Source of the DNA: Neorhizobium sp. SOG26
GTDB taxonomy: Bacteria; Pseudomonadota; Alphaproteobacteria; Rhizobiales; Rhizobiaceae
Direction: 5' to 3'
Length of the DNA stretch: 64,000 nt
NCBI RefSeq assembly: GCF_003491345.1
Contig: NZ_CP025512.1
Coordinates: 1,860,001 to 1,924,000, forward strand
Under the pieces are notes generated by a model. That model was not told the DNA's origin. It was given only the letters and a program-made list of their open reading frames with translations, and did not search any database. This document shows, in pieces, positions 9,041 to 19,221 of this stretch (positions within the stretch are counted from its first letter, which is position 1; each line of letters starts with the position of its first letter). The position numbers and the translations under genes are program-made.

Positions 9041-9172
9041 GATGGAGTGACACTTGAAAGACACTGGTGACCGTTTCTTCATAAAAAACCGTGGCCAGCC
9101 ATGAAACAGACTTGCAATCGAGGCCTGCGGCGGTAAAAGGCCCGCATCCAGCTTCAATACAGGCGGACCGCA

Positions 9173-10105
9173 ATGAAGGTTTTCGCAGGCAATTCGAACC
9201 GGCATCTTGCCGACGCGATCTGCAGCTATCTCAATGTACCAGTCGGAAAAGCCAGCGTAAGGCGATTTGCAGACCAGGAAATCTTCGTTGAAATCCAGGA
9301 AAATGTGCGCGGCGAGGATGTCTTCATCATCCAGTCCACGTCTTTCCCGACCAACGACCACCTGATGGAACTGCTGATCATGATCGACGCTTTCCGCCGG
9401 TCGTCGGCCAAGCGCATCACGGCAGTCATTCCCTATTTCGGCTACGCCCGCCAGGACCGCAAGGCCGGCCCGCGCACCCCGATTTCGGCAAAGCTCGTCG
9501 CCAACCTCATCACCGAGGCCGGCGCGGACCGTGTCCTGACGCTCGACTTGCATGCAGGCCAGATCCAGGGTTTCTTCGACATTCCGACGGACAACCTGTT
9601 TGCAGTTCCGATCCTCGCCCGCGACGTGAAGGAACACTATGACCTGAACAACGTCATGGTCGTTTCTCCAGACGTTGGTGGCGTGGTGCGCGCTCGGGCG
9701 CTTGCAAAGCGCATCAACTCGCAGCTCGCCATCGTCGACAAGCGTCGCGAACGCGCCGGGGAGTCCGAGGTCATGAACGTCATCGGTGAAGTGGACGGCA
9801 AGGACTGTCTGCTGATCGACGACATCGTCGACTCCGGGGGCACGCTCTGCAACGCTGCCGAAGCGCTTCTGAACAAGGGCGCCACCAGCGTCACTGCCTA
9901 CATCACACACGGCGTCCTGTCCGGTGGTGCGGTCACCCGTATCGGCGCTTCCAAGCTGCGCGAGCTGGTGATCACCGACTCCATCCAGCCGACCACGGCT
10001 GTACAGTCGGCCCACAACATCCGCGTCATCACCACCGCGAACCTCCTGGGCGAAGCGATCAACCGCACGGCGATGGAATCGTCCGTCTCCAGCCTGTTCG
10101 ACTGA
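9173..10105 (+). CDS. prs: Ribose-phosphate pyrophosphokinase
   Basis: This 310-residue cytoplasmic enzyme makes PRPP from ribose 5-phosphate and ATP for purine, pyrimidine, histidine, tryptophan and NAD synthesis. The N terminus [13 protein letters not shown] is typical. The flexible-loop and ATP region has [18 protein letters not shown]; the metal-binding signature [14 protein letters not shown] follows; the PRPP-binding loop is [17 protein letters not shown] near residues 215-231. The length is that of class I enzymes. An intrinsic terminator follows at 10133. Confidence 0.97.
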   Translation: MKVFAGNSNRHLADAICSYLNVPVGKASVRRFADQEIFVEIQENVRGEDVFIIQSTSFPTNDHLMELLIMIDAFRRSSAKRITAVIPYFGYARQDRKAGPRTPISAKLVANLITEAGADRVLTLDLHAGQIQGFFDIPTDNLFAVPILARDVKEHYDLNNVMVVSPDVGGVVRARALAKRINSQLAIVDKRRERAGESEVMNVIGEVDGKDCLLIDDIVDSGGTLCNAAEALLNKGATSVTAYITHGVLSGGAVTRIGASKLRELVITDSIQPTTAVQSAHNIRVITTANLLGEAINRTAMESSVSSLFD

Positions 10106-10132
10106 TCCTCCCTTTCTGACCACAACATTCCG

Positions 10133-10160
10133 ACGCCGGGCTTCATCTCCCGGCGTTTTG
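10133..10160 (+). terminator. Rho-independent terminator of prs
   Basis: Eight-base arms ACGCCGGG (10133-10140) and CCCGGCGT (10149-10156) enclose an 8-base loop and are followed by a T-run. It lies 27 bases after the prs stop. Confidence 0.85.
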
Positions 10161-10209
10161 CATTCTATGAGTTCGTCGCCTATCTAGGCTCGACACCAAG
10201 GAGTCTTGC

Positions 10210-10467
10210 ATGGCAGCCCGCGACCGATATTCCCGCAAGCTTGAATGTTCCCAGTGCGGCAACACAGGTTTTGCGGAGGTATCCGAAACAGACGACAAGC
10301 GGGCACCGAGCCGCGATTTCCGCATCGACGAGATGCCGCGCGGTTTCTTCACGGAGTTCGCATCCACCGATCCGAAGAAGTACATGATGCGCTGTGGCCA
10401 GTGCAGCCACAAGTTCCGCTTCGAGCAGAAGTCGGTCTATGCCCCGGGCGGCGAGCCGAGGCGCTAG
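10210..10467 (+). CDS. Small zinc-ribbon protein, function unknown
   Basis: This 85-residue protein carries two CxxC pairs, CSQC (about 14-17) and CGQC (about 62-65), spaced as in a zinc ribbon. Between them is a charged segment with DEMPRGFFTEFASTDPKKYMMR. It could bind zinc and nucleic acid or a protein partner, but no specific function is known to me. A promoter must lie between the prs terminator and the ATG. It converges on the MHYT-GGDEF-EAL gene with 18 bases between stops. Confidence 0.75.
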   Translation: MAARDRYSRKLECSQCGNTGFAEVSETDDKRAPSRDFRIDEMPRGFFTEFASTDPKKYMMRCGQCSHKFRFEQKSVYAPGGEPRR

Positions 10468-10485
10468 ACCTTGCGTCGGCTCGCC

Positions 10486-13266
10486 TCAGGCGGCGAGCCC
10501 AACCGATTTCTCAACCGTTGGCCCGGGACGCCCGAGAAGGTAACCCTGGGCCTCGTGGCACCCTTCCGAGCGCAGGATGTCGAGCTGCTCGCTGGTTTCC
10601 ACGCCTTCTGCCAGTACCGGGATGCGCAAGCCCTGCCCCAGCGCGAGGATCGCCCGCACCATCGCTTTCGCCTCGTCGCTCTCGTTGAGCTCGGTCATGA
10701 AGCTGCGGTCCAGCTTGATCTTGTCGAACGGGAAGGAACGTAGCGTCTCCAGCGACGAATAGCCCGTGCCGAAGTCGTCGATGGCGATGGAGACACCAAG
10801 AGCCTTGATTGCCTGAAGTGCCGCCATGGCGCGGTTCTTGTCGACGATGATCGAGCTTTCAGTGATTTCCAGTTCCAGCCGGCTCGGATCAAGCTTGGTT
10901 TCCTGCAGCACCTGGTCGACCAGCGCGCCGATGTCGGCGTGCGCGATCTGTACCGGCGACAGGTTGACCGCCACCTTCAGGTGCGGCTCCCAGGTTGCAG
11001 CCTCGCGGCAGGCTTCACGGAGCACCCATTCGCCGATCGGCAGGATCGCGCCACACTCTTCCGCCACCTCGATGAAGTCGACCGGTGGGACATTGCCTCG
11101 CTCCGGATGCACCCAGCGCAACAGCACCTCGTAACCCGTCGTTTCGCTGGTCGCGATCGACTTCTGCACCTGGTAGTTCAGCTTGAACTGGCCTTCCTCG
11201 ATCGCCTGCCAAAGATCCTTGGCCATGCGTGCGCGGTCGCGGGCAACATCATCCATCTCGCCGTCGTAGAAGCAGACGTTCTGGCTGATGGACTGCTTTG
11301 CGCGATACATCGCAAGGTCGGCATTGGCGAGCAGCGCCTGCGGTGTCTTCCCGTCCTTCGGATAAACTGAGATGCCGATGCTGGCGCCGCAGCTCAGCTT
11401 ATGGTCACGGATTTCCACCGTCGAGTTCAGCGCGTCGGACAGACGCGTGACGAAGTCATTAAGTTCGCTGACATCGTTATAGCGCTTCAGCGCTGCGAAT
11501 TCGTCGCCACCAAAGCGCGCAACGATTTCGCCGGAGCCCAGCACCGCAGACATGCGGCTCGCCAGTTCGACCAACACCTGGTCGCCCACGGCATGGCCCA
11601 TCTGGTCATTGACCAGCTTGAACTTGTTGAGATCGATGCCGAGCACCGCCATGCGGCCTGACGTGTGGTCGGCAAAAGCGACTTCATGCGCAAGGAAATC
11701 GGTGAAGGCCGAACGGTTCGGCAGCTTCGTCAGCCCGTCATGCTTGGCCAGGAAGGCGATCTGTTCCTCGCTACGCGTGCGGTCGGTGATGTCCTCGAAC
11801 GTCGCAACCCAGCCACCCTCGGAAAGGGTGCTGAAGTTCGCCAGGATGGTGCGATCTTCGCTGATCTTGTGGATGAGGCTCTTCTGTCCCGACCGCACGG
11901 CGCTGATCTGGCGGTCGTAGTGGGCCCGGGCCCGCTGAAGCGCCTCCTCCGGATCGGCAAGTGCCAGTTCATAACCGCGCTTGACGATCTCCCAGTAGGT
12001 GATGCCCGGCTCAAGGAAGCCATCGGTCAAGCGGAAGATGTCGCGGTACCGCTGGTTGGAAAGTACCAGGCGCTCATCCTTGTCGAACAGGCAGATGCCC
12101 TGGATCATGTTCTCCAGCGCAAGATCGAGGTTGCGCGAGACTTCCTGGATGCGGTCAGCCGCCGCCTTCTGCTCGGAAATGTCGCGGGTGATCTTTGCAA
12201 AGCCGACATGCTCGCCAGCTTCGCCATAAACAGGCTGGATGACGATGTTGGCGAAAAAGGCGCTGCCGTCCTTGCGGTACCGCCAGCCATTGGCTTCAAA
12301 GCGTCCTTCGTTCTTTGCCTGTTGAAGGGCGGCCAGCGGCACGCCCGCCGCCTGGTCTTCCTTCGACATGAACCGCGAGAAATGCTTACCGATGACTTCG
12401 CTCGCCGAATAGCCCTTGAAGCGCTCGGCACCCGTGTTCCAGCTGCTGATATTGCCTTGCGGGTCGAGCATGTAGATGGCGTAGTCGGTGACGCCGTTCA
12501 CCAGCAGCTCGAAGTTCTCGTTCGCCTTGCGGGTCGAGCGTTCTGCGCGGGCGGTAACGGCCACCGCTATCAGGCCGGAGAGGATCATCGAGACGGCTGC
12601 AACGAGGATCGTCGTCACCATCCATGGCTTCGAAAGGTGTGGCGTGTCGGAAACGACCGTCGCATCCGGAATAAGCTCTGCGGCACCCATCGCGGTGAAG
12701 TGCATGCCGACGATGCCGGCGGCAAGAAGCCCGGCGCCCATCCACAGCCCTACCCGGCTCGAACCCGATGCCTTCCAGAAGCCGAAGGGCGAGACGAGCG
12801 CGCACAACAGGATGGCCGTGATGACGAGATCGCTACGCCACTGGATATGGCCGCCGAACTCCACGGCCGACATGCCGATGAAGTGCATGCTGGACACGCC
12901 GACACCGAAGACGAGGCCGGCCGCGATGGCTGCCTCGGCACCGCGCATCTTGATGGTCGCGATGCCTGCAACCGTGGTGGCAACGACCGCAACGGCGAGC
13001 GAGAACAGCGTCGGACCGAACTGGTAGGTCACCGGCAGGCCGGCATCATAAGCCAGCATCGCGATGAAATGCGTCGCCCATATGCCGAAGCCACCCGTGA
13101 CGGCAGCAAAGGCACACCAGCTCCACCGCGCGGCAGGCTTGGACAGGCCCCTGGCGCGGGCCAGGAAGACAACAGTGCCGAGATTGGTCAGATAACATAA
13201 GATGCCGGCCACAGCGACCAGAGCAAGGTCATGTTCGTATGCCAGACACGTAAGTACGTTATACAT
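10486..13266 (-). CDS. MHYT-PAS-PAS-GGDEF-EAL cyclic-di-GMP protein
   Basis: This 926-residue membrane protein has an N-terminal MHYT sensor (about 1-240) with three repeats of the signature, ATHFIAM, SSMHFIGM and VGMHFTAM, in a seven-helix layout thought to bind a metal or diatomic gas. Two PAS domains follow (about 250-365 and 375-490), then GGDEF (GGDEF at 586-590) and EAL (about 685-920). The EAL motif reads EVL at 713-715, a tolerated variant; ITE, DDFGTGYSSL, LDRSF and AEGVET are intact, so phosphodiesterase activity is plausible. The GGDEF domain is also intact but lacks an RxxD inhibitory site. The start at 13266 is chosen for its AGGGG site; a start at 13293 is also open. Confidence 0.92.
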   Translation of the reverse strand: MYNVLTCLAYEHDLALVAVAGILCYLTNLGTVVFLARARGLSKPAARWSWCAFAAVTGGFGIWATHFIAMLAYDAGLPVTYQFGPTLFSLAVAVVATTVAGIATIKMRGAEAAIAAGLVFGVGVSSMHFIGMSAVEFGGHIQWRSDLVITAILLCALVSPFGFWKASGSSRVGLWMGAGLLAAGIVGMHFTAMGAAELIPDATVVSDTPHLSKPWMVTTILVAAVSMILSGLIAVAVTARAERSTRKANENFELLVNGVTDYAIYMLDPQGNISSWNTGAERFKGYSASEVIGKHFSRFMSKEDQAAGVPLAALQQAKNEGRFEANGWRYRKDGSAFFANIVIQPVYGEAGEHVGFAKITRDISEQKAAADRIQEVSRNLDLALENMIQGICLFDKDERLVLSNQRYRDIFRLTDGFLEPGITYWEIVKRGYELALADPEEALQRARAHYDRQISAVRSGQKSLIHKISEDRTILANFSTLSEGGWVATFEDITDRTRSEEQIAFLAKHDGLTKLPNRSAFTDFLAHEVAFADHTSGRMAVLGIDLNKFKLVNDQMGHAVGDQVLVELASRMSAVLGSGEIVARFGGDEFAALKRYNDVSELNDFVTRLSDALNSTVEIRDHKLSCGASIGISVYPKDGKTPQALLANADLAMYRAKQSISQNVCFYDGEMDDVARDRARMAKDLWQAIEEGQFKLNYQVQKSIATSETTGYEVLLRWVHPERGNVPPVDFIEVAEECGAILPIGEWVLREACREAATWEPHLKVAVNLSPVQIAHADIGALVDQVLQETKLDPSRLELEITESSIIVDKNRAMAALQAIKALGVSIAIDDFGTGYSSLETLRSFPFDKIKLDRSFMTELNESDEAKAMVRAILALGQGLRIPVLAEGVETSEQLDILRSEGCHEAQGYLLGRPGPTVEKSVGLAA

Positions 13267-13328
13267 TTCAGCCCCTAAAAATCTTGGGGGCATCTAGCGC
13301 CAGATTGGATTAAAGAATTTCCTTAATC

Positions 13329-13350
13329 AGGCCGCTGGGCGGAGCGGCCT
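13329..13350 (-). terminator. Candidate terminator hairpin of the exported-protein gene
   Basis: Perfect 8-base arms AGGCCGCT (13329-13336) and AGCGGCCT (13343-13350) enclose a 6-base loop. It sits between the stop of the exported-protein gene (13445) and the start of the MHYT gene (13266), both on the minus strand. There is no clean T-run, so termination is uncertain; it may be a leader structure of the MHYT gene. Confidence 0.35.
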
Positions 13351-13444
13351 TAATGCTTTCATCTCGGTTTGCTTAATGAACGGCTAAAGGCGGCTGGACG
13401 GCGCGGCGCCACTCGAAATTGGCACATGCGCCGCCCAGCCTCTT

Positions 13445-14890
13445 TCACTGCAGCACCTGGCCGTTGACGGTGAGCGACTTGCCATCCGCGGACCGCACAT
13501 CCCACCTCAGGCGGCCATCCGGCTCGGTCTTCGCAATACCCTTCGCCATCATCATCAAAAGCGAGGTCTGGTTAAGGTCCGGGTCGTCTTTCGCCATCTC
13601 CTGGACGTGCTTGATCAGCTTGTCGAAATCGCCCGCGAGGATCGTCGCCTCCAGCGAATAGCGATCCTTCTGGTCCGGGTAGCCCTTGACCTTGCCTGAG
13701 GCTTCGACATCGTAGATCGAAGACTTGGCGAGGATCTTCGGGAAGTCGATCGTCAGTTGCCCGTCGTTGAGGACGGCTTGCGTCAGCTCGTCGTCCTTGG
13801 GGTCCTTGGCATTGGCGGGACGCGGGGCATCTTGCTCCATCAACACATCAATGAAACGCGAGATGTTGAGGTCGGCAAGACCGATCTCGATCTCGGCCAG
13901 ATCGGGAACGAGCTGCTCGTAGGCTTCCGGGAGGATGCCGGACGGCGCCGAGACGTTCTCGATGCGAGCACCAATGCCGATGCGGGCTGACGCGTTCGGC
14001 TCCGTCATCGTCAGCATGTAGTCGAGCTTGCCGAGACCGAAGTCACCAAACGGGCTCACGACCTTGAACTCATTGAAGGTAAGCTTTTCGGACAGCGACG
14101 TGAAGAACGGCATCGCATCCCGGAAGAGTTCCTTGAGACGGGCGATCTCTTCGGGCGAAGGCTTGTCCTTCTTGATGAGCGGCAGGATGAACGACATCAG
14201 GTCCCGTATCCGTGTCGCCGTCACGCCTTCGACGCCCACGTCGAAGTCCAGGCTTTCCGAGCGAACCTCAAATTCCGGCGTTTCCGGCGCCACGATACGC
14301 TCGTAGAAGTTCTTGAACGATCCCTTGCCGCTGAAATCGACCGCCCCTGCCGTCTTACTGTCGACCGAGGCGAGCGTGTAGTTCATGCCTGCAAAGCTGG
14401 CCTCGAGTTCCTCTTCTCCGCTTTTGGAGACCATCCGGATCGGGCCGGACGTTGCCTCTGCCGACCGCATGAAGGCGATTGCCGGATCGAAGATGCCCGA
14501 GAACACCATGTCGGTGACGGAATAGGTCACGTCCGTCTCTTTGCCGTCCGGCAGCTTGCCGCTGACGGAGAAATTGACGTCGCTGTCGCTGTTGAGCTTC
14601 CACTGGCCGTTGTCCAGCGGCGAGGCCGCCATGATGAACGGGGTCAGGCCGGCCACCGTGAAGTCTTTCAGGCCAAGGGTGCCGATCAATTTGCCGAAGT
14701 CATAGGAGATCTCGTAGCGGTCGCCCGCCGGCGTCACCGTCAGGAAATCGCTCTTCTTGACCTGCTCGGGCAGGAAGCCAGTGAGGCTCTCCTGCAGTGC
14801 TGCGGCACCCTGCGCATTGATATCGGCTGCCGTTGCCGGATTGACCGCAAGCGCTATAAGCACGCTGCCGGCAATGATCTTCGTTCTCAT
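13445..14890 (-). CDS. Exported protein of unknown function
   Basis: This 481-residue protein begins with a classic Sec signal peptide (MRTKIIAGSVLIALAVNPATA, probable cleavage after ATA near residue 21). The mature part is beta-rich with regularly spaced segments such as SDVNFSVSGKLPDGKETDVTYSV and no membrane helix, suggesting a periplasmic or surface-associated protein. I do not recognise a functional family; rhizobial genomes commonly encode proteins of this kind. The start at 14890 is preferred to the longer frame because the signal peptide begins there and a GGGGG-rich site lies upstream. A GGDEF-EAL gene follows on the same strand. Confidence 0.75.
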   Translation of the reverse strand: MRTKIIAGSVLIALAVNPATAADINAQGAAALQESLTGFLPEQVKKSDFLTVTPAGDRYEISYDFGKLIGTLGLKDFTVAGLTPFIMAASPLDNGQWKLNSDSDVNFSVSGKLPDGKETDVTYSVTDMVFSGIFDPAIAFMRSAEATSGPIRMVSKSGEEELEASFAGMNYTLASVDSKTAGAVDFSGKGSFKNFYERIVAPETPEFEVRSESLDFDVGVEGVTATRIRDLMSFILPLIKKDKPSPEEIARLKELFRDAMPFFTSLSEKLTFNEFKVVSPFGDFGLGKLDYMLTMTEPNASARIGIGARIENVSAPSGILPEAYEQLVPDLAEIEIGLADLNISRFIDVLMEQDAPRPANAKDPKDDELTQAVLNDGQLTIDFPKILAKSSIYDVEASGKVKGYPDQKDRYSLEATILAGDFDKLIKHVQEMAKDDPDLNQTSLLMMMAKGIAKTEPDGRLRWDVRSADGKSLTVNGQVLQ

Positions 14891-15131
14891 GGGAACATGC
14901 CCCCTTCCCTCATTTTTCGCGCCTGAATGTGTGGGATACGGTATCAGAGTCAAGCGGGCGAATGCCCCGCATGTCTAAGCTTGCGCTCAAAGCCCTGATG
15001 GAGTATAGCCCGCGCGTCCGCGCAGACACCCTTGGAGGCAAACGCGGATGAAGCGCATCGGATGATGCCCTTCAGTTTGATACGGCACGTGTCGTTGAAA
15101 AACTCTCCAAACAACCTCGAAAGGACATGCC

Positions 15132-15749
15132 ATGAGCCAGGAAACTTACGAGCTCAAGGCCGAGGCGCGCGAACGGGTAGGTAAGGGGTCCTCCCGTGAA
15201 CTTCGCCGCAACGGTATGATTCCCGCTGTCATCTACGGTGACAAGCAGGCCCCGCTTTCCATCGCACTCTCGACCAACGAAGTGACCAAGCGCATCCACG
15301 CTGGCGGCTTCATGACGACGATCGCAACGATCGACGTCGGTGGCCAGAAGATCCAGGTTCTCCCGAAGGATTACCAGCTGGATCCGGTACGCGACTTCAC
15401 CATGCACGTCGATTTCCTCCGCGTTTCGGGCAACACCGAAGTTACGGTTGATGTTCCGGTTCACTTCGAAAACGAAGACAAGTCGGCCATCAAGCAGGGC
15501 GGCGTTCTCAACGTTGTTCGCCACACGGTCGAGTTCATCTGCCCGGCCAACCAGATCCCGGAATTCATCACGGTTGATCTGTCCGGCGCCAAGGTCGGCG
15601 ACAGCATCCACATCTCGGCCGTCAAGCTGCCGAAGGGTGTTCGCCCGGTCATCACCGATCGCGACTTCACCATTGCCACCATCGTTGCTCCGGCAGCCGG
15701 CGTTGAAGAAGAAGTGACCGAAGAAGCACCGGCTTCCGAAGCCGAATAA
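15132..15749 (+). CDS. rplY: 50S ribosomal protein L25/general stress protein Ctc
   Basis: This 205-residue protein is the long, Ctc-type form of L25, which binds 5S rRNA. It contains the N-terminal L25 domain ([28 protein letters not shown]) and a C-terminal TL5/Ctc beta domain (about 95-190), ending in an acidic tail [14 protein letters not shown]. An AAAGGA site precedes the ATG. A strong terminator follows at 15775. In alphaproteobacteria it is commonly found near pth, as here, although a GGDEF-EAL gene is inserted between them. Confidence 0.96.
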   Translation: MSQETYELKAEARERVGKGSSRELRRNGMIPAVIYGDKQAPLSIALSTNEVTKRIHAGGFMTTIATIDVGGQKIQVLPKDYQLDPVRDFTMHVDFLRVSGNTEVTVDVPVHFENEDKSAIKQGGVLNVVRHTVEFICPANQIPEFITVDLSGAKVGDSIHISAVKLPKGVRPVITDRDFTIATIVAPAAGVEEEVTEEAPASEAE

Positions 15750-15774
15750 TCAGCTTCACATCTTCTTGAAGTTG

Positions 15775-15804
15775 AACCCGCCCTCTCCGGAAGGCGGGTT
15801 TTTT
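15775..15804 (+). terminator. Rho-independent terminator of rplY
   Basis: Arms AACCCGCC (15775-15782) and GGCGGGTT (15793-15800) enclose a 10-base loop and are followed by a run of six T, 25 bases after the rplY stop. Confidence 0.92.
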
Positions 15805-15961
15805 CGTGCATTTTCCGTGACTTCTCGACGAGATTGATCGGCGATTTGTGGCTTTTACCGCATCCGTTTCAATGAAGCTTAATCAATCCGTGGAAGATTG
15901 ACCGATGACTTGAAGCCTGGGGTAAAGAGCCGGCAAGGCCGGAGAAAATGCGGGGAAAAGG

Positions 15962-18337
15962 GTGACTCGGTCCGTTGAAAGTCGATTTATCGCGATCATT
16001 TCCGGCGCCCTGCTGGTGGTGGTCGCGCCCCTGTTCACGCTTTTCCTGACACTGTCCTCCCAGCAGGCTGCCAAGAACCTCAGCGAACGCGCAGACGCGG
16101 TTCTCGCCACCAACTCCCAGGCCCTCGGCAAGCCGTTGTGGGAGATGGACACCACCAGCATCCGCCAGATCGCGACCCTCCTGGTGTCCGACTCTGCCAT
16201 CAGCGCAGTTCAGATCACCGACGATGCCGGCGTCGTCGACATCTCCGAAGTCAAAGGCAACCCATCCGACTTCCGCGGCCTCGACGCGATCTCGCGGCCG
16301 ATCCTCTACAAGACGACCCAGAACACCCAGCAGGTCGGCACGATCACCGCCTATGTTCCGCGGCTTGGCTGGTTCGCAGCCCTGCACCAGGTGGAGATGG
16401 CCTTCATCTCAATCTTTGTTATCGCCATCCTTACCGTGTTCGGGGCAGCCGTCCTCGGCAACCGCGTGATGGTCATCAAGCCGCTCCTGCGCCTGACGGC
16501 AGCTATCGAGGCAACCCGGCGTCTCGGCTCGCGCCACCACGTTGACTGGCGCTCCAACGACGAGATGGGCCGGCTGGCCCGCAGCTTCAACGAGATGCAG
16601 ACGCTGCTTGAACGCGAGGAGCGCGAGCTGAAGCGCGCCCACCAGCAGACGATCGAGATCTACAACCTGACGCCGGCAATGCTGTTTTCGCTGACGGTGG
16701 ACGACCATATCTCGGCCGTGAGCGACTATTGGCTGCTGGCAACTGGCTACAACCGCGCCGACGTCATCGGCCGACCATTCCTGGATCTTATCGCACCGGC
16801 AGACCACGCCCTGTTTGCCGACCGCAAGAACCAGGCCAAGCCGGACTCGCCGGCAATCGAAGCCACCCTCCGCTTCATCCGCGCCGATGGCAGCATGATC
16901 GACGTGCTGATCGTCGAGACCAGCCTTAGCGCGGCCGGCAAGCCTCCGGGATCGCTCAGCGTCATGACGGACGTGACAGAACTGAAGCAGTCCGAACTGC
17001 GCAACCACCAGCAGGCGATCACCGACCACCTCACCGGGCTCCTCAACCGGCAGGGGTTCGAAGGCGCGCTGGATGAGAAGATCGCCGAAGCCGATGAAGC
17101 TGGCACCGAAGTCGCCTGCCTTTTTGTCGACCTCGACCGCTTCAAGTCCATCAACGACAATCTCGGCCATGCCGCCGGCGATGCCGTGTTGCGCGAGTTC
17201 GTGGAACGCGCCCAGCCGCTTCTCCGGGAAGGTGATTGCGCATCCCGTCTCGGCGGCGACGAGTTCGCACTCCTGATCACCGGCGAAGGTGCCGAGCGCC
17301 GCGCCTCCGAACTCGCGCAGAAGATCGTCGACCAGTTCGACGCGCCTTTCCGCGTCAGCGGCACCGCCGTGCGCCTCAGCGCCTCCATCGGCCTTGCCTT
17401 CTATCCGAGCCATGCCGCCACGGCCGCCGAACTCCTGCACAAGTCGGACCTTGCCATGTATGCGCGCAAGCGGGACGGCAAGAACGGCGCGCAGGTCTAC
17501 GATCGCGTCATTCTCGATGAGACGCGCGAGCGCGCCGAGATGGAAAGCGACATCGAAGTCGCGATCGCGGCAAGCTGGTTCGAGGCACATTTCCAGCCGA
17601 TCGTAGACATCAAGACCGGGACGCCGGCGGGCTTTGAGGCGCTGATGCGCATGCGCCATCCGCGCAAGGGTCTGTTGTCGCCGGCCGGCATCGTCAGCGT
17701 TGCGGAAGAAACCGGAACGATCGCGCAGATTGGCACGCTTATTCTGGAAGACGCACTCGCAAACCTCGCGCGCGTCTCCCGCCTCCCCGGCATGGGTGAT
17801 GCATATGTCGCGGTCAACTTCTCGCCGTTGCAGTTCGAGCCCGGCCTGCCGATGCGGCTTGCCGCCCTGCTTGCCCGCTACGACATCCAGCCACAACGCC
17901 TGGTGGTCGAGATCACCGAGGCGGTGCTGCTGCATGACAACCCGGAGATCCGCAATGTCCTCAACGAGATCCAGCAGTTCGGCTGCCGCATCGCGCTCGA
18001 TGACTTCGGCACCGGCTATTCCTCGCTGAGCTACATGAGCCGCTTCCCGGTCGACATCGTCAAGATCGATCAGTCCTTCGTGCGCTCGCTCACTGAACAA
18101 ACCGACGAGATCGGCCGCAAGAACCGCATGCTCGTCGAAGGCATTAGCGCCATCTCGCACAAGATGAACTGCAAGGTCGTGGCCGAAGGTGTGGAGACGG
18201 AAGAGCAGCGGCTCCTTCTCCAGCGGATCGGCGTGGACTTTGCCCAGGGTTATTTCTTCTCCAGGCCACGCGGGATCTCTGACATCCTGGACATGTTTTC
18301 GGTCGATGAGCCCATTGCCAGATCACTGGCAAGCTGA
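15962..18337 (+). CDS. HAMP-PAS-GGDEF-EAL cyclic-di-GMP protein
   Basis: This 791-residue inner-membrane protein has a first membrane segment near residues 9-32, a periplasmic sensor of about 110 residues, a second segment near 146-168, a HAMP linker, a PAS domain (about 228-345), GGDEF (431-435) and EAL (EAL at 559-561). The GGDEF domain carries an RxxD inhibitory I-site (422-425) at the right distance, so product feedback is likely. The EAL domain has DDFGTGYSSL and AEGVET, so both activities could be retained. The start is GTG, with GGGGAAAAG just upstream; the nearby ATG runs into a stop. It lies between rplY and pth. Confidence 0.92.
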   Translation: MTRSVESRFIAIISGALLVVVAPLFTLFLTLSSQQAAKNLSERADAVLATNSQALGKPLWEMDTTSIRQIATLLVSDSAISAVQITDDAGVVDISEVKGNPSDFRGLDAISRPILYKTTQNTQQVGTITAYVPRLGWFAALHQVEMAFISIFVIAILTVFGAAVLGNRVMVIKPLLRLTAAIEATRRLGSRHHVDWRSNDEMGRLARSFNEMQTLLEREERELKRAHQQTIEIYNLTPAMLFSLTVDDHISAVSDYWLLATGYNRADVIGRPFLDLIAPADHALFADRKNQAKPDSPAIEATLRFIRADGSMIDVLIVETSLSAAGKPPGSLSVMTDVTELKQSELRNHQQAITDHLTGLLNRQGFEGALDEKIAEADEAGTEVACLFVDLDRFKSINDNLGHAAGDAVLREFVERAQPLLREGDCASRLGGDEFALLITGEGAERRASELAQKIVDQFDAPFRVSGTAVRLSASIGLAFYPSHAATAAELLHKSDLAMYARKRDGKNGAQVYDRVILDETRERAEMESDIEVAIAASWFEAHFQPIVDIKTGTPAGFEALMRMRHPRKGLLSPAGIVSVAEETGTIAQIGTLILEDALANLARVSRLPGMGDAYVAVNFSPLQFEPGLPMRLAALLARYDIQPQRLVVEITEAVLLHDNPEIRNVLNEIQQFGCRIALDDFGTGYSSLSYMSRFPVDIVKIDQSFVRSLTEQTDEIGRKNRMLVEGISAISHKMNCKVVAEGVETEEQRLLLQRIGVDFAQGYFFSRPRGISDILDMFSVDEPIARSLAS

Positions 18338-18426
18338 GCGACTTAACCTGACCTTGGGCTGAAACCCGGTTGACATCGGCGGCGTTTCGCGGTGGTGAAG
18401 GCCGTCAGCGCTACAGGAAATTCGCC

Positions 18427-19155
18427 ATGTTCATCATCGCAGGTCTCGGCAATCCCGGTTCGCAATATGCCGGCAACCGGCACAATATCGGTTTCATGGC
18501 CGTGGATGCCATCCAGCGCCGCCCGGGCTTCGCACCATGGTCGAAGAAGTTCAAGGCGCTGATCTCGGAAGGCGAACTCGCCGGCGAGAAGGTGCTGCTG
18601 ATGAAGCCGCAGACCTTCATGAACCTGTCCGGCGAAGCCGTGGGCGAAGCCATGCGCTTCTACAAGCTCGGGCCGCAGAACATCCTGGTCATTTATGACG
18701 AACTGGACCTTGTCCCGGGCAAGAGCCGGATCAAGACAGGCGGCGGCCATGGCGGCCACAATGGCGTCAAGTCTCTCGACGCCCACTGCGGCAAGGACTA
18801 TCGCCGCCTGCGGCTTGGGATCGGCCATCCCGGCGCAAAGGAACTCGTGCACAATCACGTGCTGGGTGACTTTGCGAAAGCGGATCAAGCCTGGCTGTCG
18901 CCGCTGCTCGATGCCATTGCCGACAATGCCGAAATGCTGGTGCGCGGCGAAGACTCGCAGCTCATGAACAAGCTCGCACTGGCGGTGGGTGCCCAGCCTG
19001 ACGAGGACAAGCCGAAGCGCGAAAAGCCGCCGCAGCCGAAGCCTGCCGCCAAGTCGCACATCCACCAGGCGCGCGGCGGAGCAAAGCCAAACCTGCCGAC
19101 ATCAGGCCCGATGGCCGAAATGCTCAAGAAGATGTTCGGCAGCAAGGATAGTTAG
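18427..19155 (+). CDS. pth: Peptidyl-tRNA hydrolase
   Basis: This 242-residue enzyme releases peptides from prematurely dissociated peptidyl-tRNA. The N terminus [23 protein letters not shown] has the catalytic His of the family, and [13 protein letters not shown] and [23 protein letters not shown] are diagnostic. Compared with E. coli (about 194 residues) it has a charged C-terminal tail of some 50 residues rich in Pro and Lys, common in rhizobial homologues. The ATG at 18427 follows AGGAAA; the longer open frame is rejected. Confidence 0.97.
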   Translation: MFIIAGLGNPGSQYAGNRHNIGFMAVDAIQRRPGFAPWSKKFKALISEGELAGEKVLLMKPQTFMNLSGEAVGEAMRFYKLGPQNILVIYDELDLVPGKSRIKTGGGHGGHNGVKSLDAHCGKDYRRLRLGIGHPGAKELVHNHVLGDFAKADQAWLSPLLDAIADNAEMLVRGEDSQLMNKLALAVGAQPDEDKPKREKPPQPKPAAKSHIHQARGGAKPNLPTSGPMAEMLKKMFGSKDS

Positions 19156-19221
19156 GCAAAGCGGTAGCATCCGGCTCCGCGAACGGTTATGCGGACGCAC
19201 GAGCAAACGGACTTCAGAAGA

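Noticed and set aside
9054..9078. TTGAAA and a TCATAA-like element before prs
   Set aside because: The spacing is 19 bases with a poor -10; not reported as a promoter.
11665..13200. 511-codon plus-strand frame inside the MHYT gene
   Set aside because: Antisense shadow frame.
16409..18160. 583-codon minus-strand frame within the GGDEF-EAL gene
   Set aside because: Shadow frame with no recognisable domain and no ribosome-binding site.
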